A stretch of 64,000 nucleotides of DNA, taken from positions 434,001-498,000 of the forward strand of contig OW818693.1 of assembly GCA_942493335.1 (NCBI GenBank). The letters run 5' to 3'. This stretch comes from JAEWSN01 sp942493335. GTDB taxonomy: Bacteria > Bacillota > Clostridia > DSM-8532. Position 1 is the stretch's first letter. Each line of letters begins with the position of its first letter. The notes beneath the pieces were generated by a model. The model saw nothing but the letters and a program-made list of their open reading frames with translations. It searched no databases and was not told the origin of the DNA. Below, piece after piece: positions 58,895 through 64,000 of the stretch. Both the position numbers and the translations under genes were made by a program.

Positions 58895-59908
58895 ATGAAA
58901 AAGTTGCAACTATCCATCCTTACCCTTGTGATTGTACTTTTGGTTGCCATTGGCATCTGGATGGGAACCGGTGTCTACTCACTGAACGACGCCGGCGACG
59001 AACAGGCAGTCATTCTGAGATTCGGTTCCTATGTCCGTACGGACGATCAGGCCGGCTTGAAATGGCATCTCCCTTACCCGATTGAGACGGTTGAAATCAT
59101 CCCGGCCGGTATCATCCGCACACTGGAGATCGGCTACCAGACGCAAGCCGTCGGGAATTCGACCGGCAGCTCCCAGTTCGTCTCCATTCCTGAGGAAGCC
59201 CTGATGATTACCGGAGATGAAAACCTGGTAAACACGGAAACGGTCGTCCAGTATCGCATCAAGAATGTGCGCGACTTTCTATTCAACGTCGACGATCCCA
59301 TCGGAAGCTTGCGCATTGTGGCCGAGTCTGCGATTCGCCGCGTAGTGGCCGCCCACAAGCTCGATGATGTCCTGACCGATCAGAAGGCATCGATCGAGTT
59401 GGAAATCAGGACAGATCTGCAGGGAATCTGCGATCAATATGGTCTGGGCGTCGAACTCACAACCGTTGCGCTCCAATCCGTCTATTCCCCGACGGAAGTC
59501 TCGGAAGCCTTCGACGATGTCATCAAGGCACGGGAAGACATGAGCCGCTTCATCAACGAAGCGAAAAAGACTTCCAATGAAATCGTACCCGCCTCGGAGG
59601 GTAAAGCCGCTGAAATCCTGAATCAGGCCCAATCCTACAAGGAAAGGCGCATCGCAGAGGCCAAGGGTGACGTTGAGAATTTCAAGCAGGTCCTTCAACG
59701 TTATGTACTCGGGAAAGAAGTCACCCGCACCCGCATGTATCTGGAAGTGATGGAGGATGTTCTGCCGAACGCCAAAGTCTACATCATGAAGGATGGCGGA
59801 GACACCCTGAAGTATCTTCCATTGGATGGCACCGGTTCATCGGGCAATCCATCCACACAGCCTGCCGCCACAACGCCGCCCCTCACAGTCGATGGGGCCT
59901 CCAACTAA
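58895..59908 (+). CDS. hflK: HflK-like SPFH/prohibitin membrane protein
   Basis: A 337-residue protein behind AAGGAG. A single N-terminal helix (LSILTLVIVLLVAIGIWMGT) anchors an SPFH domain with VILRFGSYVRTDDQAGLKWHLPYPIE and LMITGDENLVNTETVVQYRI, both typical of HflK. Coiled-coil region EAKKTSNEIVPASEGKAAEILNQAQSYKERR follows, then a Gly/Ser/Thr/Pro tail. HflK and HflC form a membrane cage around the FtsH protease and control its activity. It lies 19 bases upstream of hflC. Confidence 0.93.
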   Translation: MKKLQLSILTLVIVLLVAIGIWMGTGVYSLNDAGDEQAVILRFGSYVRTDDQAGLKWHLPYPIETVEIIPAGIIRTLEIGYQTQAVGNSTGSSQFVSIPEEALMITGDENLVNTETVVQYRIKNVRDFLFNVDDPIGSLRIVAESAIRRVVAAHKLDDVLTDQKASIELEIRTDLQGICDQYGLGVELTTVALQSVYSPTEVSEAFDDVIKAREDMSRFINEAKKTSNEIVPASEGKAAEILNQAQSYKERRIAEAKGDVENFKQVLQRYVLGKEVTRTRMYLEVMEDVLPNAKVYIMKDGGDTLKYLPLDGTGSSGNPSTQPAATTPPLTVDGASN

Positions 59909-59927
59909 GTGGAAAGGAGTCTTTTGC

Positions 59928-60953
59928 ATGACAGACAATTTCAATCCCTTTGAGTTCAAGGAACAATACCAGCAGCAGAAGAAGGCCGCCACTCCCGTAC
60001 CCAAAGGTCTGAAAAAGCTTCTGACCGCTTTTGGGGTCCTGATCGTTCTGCTTGTCCTCGTGATCATCGTCCTCTCGACCTTCACCTTTACGGTCGGAGA
60101 ACGGGAACAGGTTGTGGTCACCGAGCTGCAACGAATTGTGCGCGTAATCGTTGATGACGAGAATGCCGCCAGCATCCAGGCATTGAAGAACGATCCCCGT
60201 TTTGTCGGTGTGAAAATTCAATCCGGCAAGGGTCTCTTCTTCAAGACTCCCTTTATCCAGACAGCCGAGCATTACAGCAACATGCTCCAGACGTACGACA
60301 CAACCCCTGAGGAAGTGTTTACGAAGGACAAGAAAAAACTGTTTTTCGACAACAACGCCCAGTGGAAAATTGAAAATCCCGCGCTGTTCAAGACCAGCAT
60401 TCAGACCCAGAGCCTTGCACATCAGCGGATCGACGAGTTGATTTTCTCCCGGATGCGTGAAGAAATCGGTAAAATCGAGACGAAGCAGCTGGTATCCGAC
60501 AAAGCTTATGTCAATGAAATGTTGATTCGCGTCCGGGATTTCGTCAACGCCCAGATGAACCAATACGGCATCAACGTGGTGGACATCCGCATCAAGCGGA
60601 CGGAATACCCGGAGGAGACAAAGCCAAGCATTTACGAGCAGATGCGCTCCGAACGTCAGGCCGTTGCCACGCAATACCGCGCCGACGGACAGAAACAGGC
60701 TCGTACCATTCTGGCTGAAGCCAACAAGAACGCCACAATCATTGAGGCGCAGGCGTACGAACTCGCCGAAAAGACCAAGGGCGAGGGCGACGGCGAGGCG
60801 CTGCGCATCTACGCGGAAGCCTACAACACCGATGCCGAATTCTACTCATTCTGGCGCACCCTGCAGGCCTACAAGAAGATCATAGACAATGACACCACCA
60901 TCTTCATCAGCCCGGATTCCGAACTGGCGAAGTATCTCTTCAATCCGAAGTGA
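59928..60953 (+). CDS. hflC: HflC-like SPFH/prohibitin membrane protein
   Basis: The ATG at 59928 follows AAAGGAG; 341 residues. A 30-residue polar N-terminal stretch precedes the membrane helix (LLTAFGVLIVLLVLVIIVLSTF). SPFH domain contains VGEREQVVVTELQRIVRV, FFKTPFIQTAEHY, and IRIKRTEYPEETKPSIYEQMRSERQAVAT, a strong HflC signature. The end, FYSFWRTLQAYKKIIDNDTTIFISPDSEL, is also conserved. It would pair with HflK. No ftsH in the window. The terminator follows at 61003. Confidence 0.94.
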   Translation: MTDNFNPFEFKEQYQQQKKAATPVPKGLKKLLTAFGVLIVLLVLVIIVLSTFTFTVGEREQVVVTELQRIVRVIVDDENAASIQALKNDPRFVGVKIQSGKGLFFKTPFIQTAEHYSNMLQTYDTTPEEVFTKDKKKLFFDNNAQWKIENPALFKTSIQTQSLAHQRIDELIFSRMREEIGKIETKQLVSDKAYVNEMLIRVRDFVNAQMNQYGINVVDIRIKRTEYPEETKPSIYEQMRSERQAVATQYRADGQKQARTILAEANKNATIIEAQAYELAEKTKGEGDGEALRIYAEAYNTDAEFYSFWRTLQAYKKIIDNDTTIFISPDSELAKYLFNPK

Positions 60954-61002
60954 CATCGAAGTGATATAAAGCAATCCTGTCTGCACGCACAGCAAACACC
61001 AA

Positions 61003-61033
61003 AAAGAGCGGCTTCCTTTCGGAGCCGCTCTTT
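61003..61033 (+). terminator. hflKC terminator
   Basis: AAAGAGCGGCT (61003-61013) pairs with AGCCGCTCTTT (61023-61033), with a short T-run included in the stem end. Confidence 0.85.
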
Positions 61034-61039
61034 CCTGTT

Positions 61040-61192
61040 CAATGTCCAATGTAATGCCAGAATGTTTTGCACTGTACAATGTCCTGTCAACTTGCAGTCC
61101 ACTGTCAAATGATCTGTCCACAATGCTTTCCACTGTCCAACACGCTGTCCAATATGTTATGCACTGTCCAACACGCTGTCCACTATCGGATC
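61040..61192. repeat. Degenerate 30-31-bp tandem repeat, five copies
   Basis: Units begin at 61040, 61070, 61100, 61131 and 61162. Copies 4 and 5 share CACTGTCCAACACGCTGTCC exactly; copies 2 and 3 begin CACTGTACAATG and CACTGTCAAATG and copy 1 is most diverged (CAATGTCCAATG). Units are contiguous with no spacers. Lies between the hflKC terminator and the end of convergent ktrB. Confidence 0.85.
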
Positions 61193-61201
61193 GTCATCTT
61201 G

Positions 61202-62566
61202 TCAGCCAACGACGATTTTTCCTTCCGGATAGACAATGTCGTTGTTCCTGTGTTTCCCGAGTGTAAGCGTGATGGCGAAGGTCATCGGCCCCACACGGCC
61301 CATGAACATGGTCAGGATATGCACGATCTTCGACATAGGGCCGTAATCAGGCGAAGTGGTCATGCCGATGGACAATCCGACAGTTCCAAAGGCTGAAGTC
61401 GACTCAAACAGGGAGTTGACCAGCCGGAATTCAGGATTCATGAGGGAGATCAGCATGGTTGCCACGATCAGCCAGGTACCCGAGAGGATGAGAATCGTGA
61501 AAGCCTTGAGCGCCGTATTGGTCGAAACCCTCCGCTTCTGGCAGACAATCTGGTCGCTGGATCGAATCACGCTCAGGATGGCAATGATCATGACGCCAAG
61601 CGTGTTCACCTTGATACCGCCACCCGTGGAACCTGATGCAGCTCCGATGAACATCAGAAGGGATGTGAATACCTTTGTGACGTCATTCATCGCATTCAGG
61701 TTGAAGGAGGCATAACCGGCCGTGCGGGCGTTGACAGAGAGAAAGACGGCCGCGTTGATCCGCTCTTTCGTCGGCATGGAGGCAAGCGTATTCACGTTTC
61801 CACTTTCAACCGCGTATATGAAAAGCGTACCACCGATCCAAAGAATGATGGAAATCAGCAGCACCATTTTCGTATGCAGCTGCAGTTTTTTTGTCTTGTG
61901 GTAATGCCATACATCCTGCCAGACAATGAAACCCAGACCGCCGATCATGATGAGCGCCGAAATGGTATAAATGACAAGGGGATTGCCGTTATACTCGCTC
62001 ATGCTTTTCAAGCCGCCAAGCACATCGAATCCCGCATTGCAGAAGGCGGAAATGGAATGCCAGACACCAAAGTAGACTCCTTGGAGGCCGTAGCGGGGAA
62101 CGAATGCGATGGAGAGCAATACAGCCCCGATGAACTCAATGACAAAGACGGCCTTCACAACGCCTCGGATCAAGCGGACGGAGTCCTGCCAGTCAAAGGT
62201 GTTCAGGGATTCCTGTGCCAGCACCATCGATTTGAGGCCGGTTTTGCGACGCATCATCGCGATGAAGAAGGTCATCAGGGTGATGAGGCCAAGCCCCCCA
62301 ACCTGGATCAAGGCAAGGATGACGATCTCGCCGAACAGGGAATAATGATCCCCTGTATCGAATACGACGAGTCCTGTGACGCAGGTCGCCGAGGTGGAGG
62401 TATACAGGGCATCGATGAAAGGCGTCGCTTCGTGTGTCTCACTGCTGATCGGGAATGTCAGGATGATTGCACCAATCAGGATGACCATGAAGAAACTGAT
62501 GAATACCACAATCGGGGGAGAGATGCCTGTTGCTTTTTTCTGCATCAGTCTTAGGAATCTGCTCAT
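61202..62566 (-). CDS. ktrB: Potassium uptake protein, KtrB/TrkH type
   Basis: A 454-residue K+ channel-like transporter with four M1-P-M2 repeats. Selectivity-filter segments are visible: TSATCVTGLVV, SAFCNAGFDV, NARTAGYASF, and SAFGTVGLSIG. The intramembrane loop region reads GAASGSTGGGIKVNT. It should associate with a cytosolic KtrA/TrkA regulatory subunit, which is not encoded next door. Length is normal for KtrB. Confidence 0.95.
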   Translation of the reverse strand: MSRFLRLMQKKATGISPPIVVFISFFMVILIGAIILTFPISSETHEATPFIDALYTSTSATCVTGLVVFDTGDHYSLFGEIVILALIQVGGLGLITLMTFFIAMMRRKTGLKSMVLAQESLNTFDWQDSVRLIRGVVKAVFVIEFIGAVLLSIAFVPRYGLQGVYFGVWHSISAFCNAGFDVLGGLKSMSEYNGNPLVIYTISALIMIGGLGFIVWQDVWHYHKTKKLQLHTKMVLLISIILWIGGTLFIYAVESGNVNTLASMPTKERINAAVFLSVNARTAGYASFNLNAMNDVTKVFTSLLMFIGAASGSTGGGIKVNTLGVMIIAILSVIRSSDQIVCQKRRVSTNTALKAFTILILSGTWLIVATMLISLMNPEFRLVNSLFESTSAFGTVGLSIGMTTSPDYGPMSKIVHILTMFMGRVGPMTFAITLTLGKHRNNDIVYPEGKIVVG

Positions 62567-62771
62567 GATGTCTGTCCGCCTGTCCCGCGCCCATGCGCAT
62601 CGTTGCCGTAAGGCAGGCGCCGCCTGCCTTTGAATCTTGTTCTACTATACTGAAAAGAAGCGGGAAAAGCAAATTGTTCCAGCGTAAACCCACATTCCGG
62701 GAACAGCGGAAACTCCATGAGCAAAAGCATGCTCTTCCGCCTGAAAAAACTGTTTTCTTCCTGATGTTTTC

Positions 62772-62800
62772 TTGACTGCATCCAACAACTGTGATAATTT
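62772..62800 (+). promoter_or_regulatory. Candidate promoter of the OadG-like gene
   Basis: TTGACT (62772-62777) and GATAAT (62793-62798, 15-base spacing) or TAATTT (62795-62800, 17-base spacing). Confidence 0.45.
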
Positions 62801-62847
62801 TAACTGGTCAATCATATGACCAACCCATAACTCAGGGAGGTATTCAC

Positions 62848-63231
62848 ATGGACATCCAGGATCAGTCCCTGCTCAGCGGAAACGGACTGTTTGCCGTGCT
62901 CATGACAGCAGGCATCCTTTTGGTTCTTGTTATCGTCATCGTTGCAGGTATTCTCAGAAACAAAAGGAAGAAAGCCGAAGCCGGCCTGACACCCATTGCA
63001 ACTTCAACAAATGGTGGTTCTGGCCTTTCCACCGCTTCCCTGGCATCCGATCCGATGGCTGCCAATTCGGAAGGGGACGAGGAAGAAACGCTTGCTGCAA
63101 TCATGGCAGCCATCTCCATCATCCTTGCCGACGGAAACGGTTTCCGTCTCCGTTCCATCCGTCGCACGAGCAGGAACACACCGGCCTGGAACACCTCCGG
63201 CAGGGATGAGTATCTGGCGACAAGGCTATAA
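62848..63231 (+). CDS. OadG-family protein (sodium-pump decarboxylase gamma subunit-like)
   Basis: The ATG at 62848 follows GGGAGG; 127 residues. One N-terminal membrane helix (LFAVLMTAGILLVLVIVIVAGIL), a basic stop-transfer NKRKKAE, a variable Ser/Ala linker, then the OadG-like end: EEETLAAIMAAISII and FRLRSIRRTSRNTPAWNTSGRDE. In sodium-pumping decarboxylases the gamma subunit anchors and stabilises the alpha and beta subunits, but none of these is nearby. It stands alone upstream of pta. Confidence 0.75.
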   Translation: MDIQDQSLLSGNGLFAVLMTAGILLVLVIVIVAGILRNKRKKAEAGLTPIATSTNGGSGLSTASLASDPMAANSEGDEEETLAAIMAAISIILADGNGFRLRSIRRTSRNTPAWNTSGRDEYLATRL

Positions 63232-63360
63232 GCTGCAATCTCATCATCTGCCGTTTCATCTGTGGCGAATCGGCGCTGAGGAAAACAGCCTCGCCATAAG
63301 TGGGACTTCTGGCGTCACAAACAGAATTCTATGACCTGATACCATTTATTCCATGCCATC

Positions 63361-63388
63361 TTGTATACAAAAAACAGTATGATATAAT
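63361..63388 (+). promoter_or_regulatory. pta promoter
   Basis: TTGTAT (63361-63366) and perfect TATAAT (63383-63388) with 16-base spacing. Confidence 0.75.
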
Positions 63389-63592
63389 GTAACCTGTCCG
63401 GGGCATTGCGCGCGAATTTGACAGGATCACACCGTCCCGTTTCGGGCCGAATCCGGAATCTGTTCCGCGGAGAGGTTTTCAGCGGGACTGTTTTTCATGG
63501 ATTCCGTTTCCGGATGACACATCATGGTAATGATTCCGTAGGCCCGAAGGGCCGCGAGCGGACATGCCGAAGCAGTGAAAGGGGCACTTCCT
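63389..63592 (+). other. Long pta leader
   Basis: About 195 transcribed bases before pta. Possible pairings include CCTGTC (about 63394) with GACAGG (63420) and a small GGCCC-GAA-GGGCC hairpin at 63542-63554. No known riboswitch recognised. The 63232-63360 part upstream of the promoter shows nothing. Confidence 0.45.
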
Positions 63593-64000
63593 ATGAGCGA
63601 CTTTCTCAAGCGGATCATCGAACGCGCCAACAACGATCTGAAAACCATCGTCCTGCCCGAATCCACCGACATCCGCACCCTGAAGGCTGCCGCCATGGTC
63701 CAGGAACAGGGCTTCGCCCGAATTGTCCTCGTCGGCGACCGAAAAGCCATGGAAACCCTCGGTTCCGGGCTCGATTTCTCAAAAGCCTCTTTTGTGAATC
63801 CCGAAACTTCCGACAAATTCGAAACCTATGCGGACGCCTTTTATGAAATGCGCAAGGCAAAGGGCATGACGCCTGAAAAAGCCCGCGAAATCATGAAGGA
63901 TCCGCTTTACTGGGGTGTCATGATGGTGAAGATGGGGGAGGCCGACGGCATGGTATCCGGCGCCATCCACTCCACCGCCGACACGCTCCGCCCGGCCTTG
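63593..64000 (+). CDS. pta: Phosphate acetyltransferase, partial
   Basis: The first 136 residues are present; the gene runs off the end of the window. It begins MSDFLKRIIERANNDLKTIV then LPESTDIRTLKAAAMVQEQGFA, followed by RIVLVGD and YWGVMMVKMGEADGMVSGAIHSTADTLRPAL, all strong Pta signatures. Pta exchanges acetyl-CoA and acetyl phosphate and, with acetate kinase (probably just outside), yields ATP in fermentation. AAAGGGGC lies at the expected distance upstream of the ATG at 63593. Confidence 0.95.
   Translation, partial: MSDFLKRIIERANNDLKTIVLPESTDIRTLKAAAMVQEQGFARIVLVGDRKAMETLGSGLDFSKASFVNPETSDKFETYADAFYEMRKAKGMTPEKAREIMKDPLYWGVMMVKMGEADGMVSGAIHSTADTLRPAL

Noticed and set aside
61040..61192. 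Possible CRISPR array
   Set aside because: The units are contiguous and degenerate, with no unique spacers of constant length between exact repeats, and there are no cas genes.

Overview
The window looks like a chromosomal segment from a member of the class Clostridia (Bacillota). GC content is fairly high by eye, about mid-50s percent. Supporting signs are strong AGGAGG-type ribosome binding sites, sigma-A style promoters, a TRAP (MtrB) homologue, a ComFB-family protein, a short EF-Ts, the mltG-trmR-U32 order known from Bacillus yrrL-yrrM-yrrN/O, a YesMN/LplABC-type sugar cluster and Ser/Ala-rich lipoprotein linkers. Genus cannot be settled from sequence alone. No transposase, integrase, phage gene or CRISPR array was found.

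Layout. 1-4.6 kb (minus): BMP-type nucleoside ABC transporter (lipoprotein, ATPase, two permeases, the last cut by the window edge). 4.9-6 kb: zinc-ribbon membrane protein and tRNA-Leu. 6.5-11.5 kb: MoxR/DUF58/transglutaminase operon. 11.7-16.8 kb: typA, mltG, trmR and a U32 protease-like tRNA hydroxylation gene. 16.8-17.7 kb: gene-free, repeat-bearing stretch. 17.7-24.4 kb: small zinc-ribbon protein, formyltetrahydrofolate cyclo-ligase, dnaE, mtrB, a 64-residue unknown and pfkA. 24.5-27.9 kb: thioesterase, CDP-alcohol phosphatidyltransferase, corrinoid adenosyltransferase, deacetylase lipoprotein, and a leader-controlled unknown protein. 28-30.9 kb (minus): argG-argH under an ARG-box operator. 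31-37 kb: ruvC, a diguanylate cyclase, tRNA-Gln, ilvE, YqeG phosphatase and ComFB. 37-41 kb: glutaredoxin-like protein, a thioredoxin-domain/TrxR fusion and two TerC paralogues. 41-44.4 kb: rpsB-tsf and pyrH-frr. 44.6-51.3 kb (minus): carbohydrate ABC importer with its YesMN-type two-component system. 51.5-54.8 kb: SPFH/zinc-ribbon protein, a second zinc-ribbon membrane protein and an SRAP protein. 55-61 kb: topA, trmFO, hflK-hflC. 61-64 kb: tandem repeat, ktrB, an orphan OadG-like protein and the start of pta.

Most genes are housekeeping. The main points worth a second look are a composite dispersed repeat (two loci, 22 kb apart), an orphan TRAP protein lacking one of its three RNA-contacting basic residues, a short two-hairpin leader in front of a 106-residue unknown, two long perfect palindromes (33.15 and 37.44 kb), a thioredoxin reductase fused to a cysteine-less thioredoxin domain, a five-copy 31-bp repeat at 61.04 kb, and a scattered family of zinc-ribbon proteins. 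I did not find a clear, self-contained new defence or mobile system.
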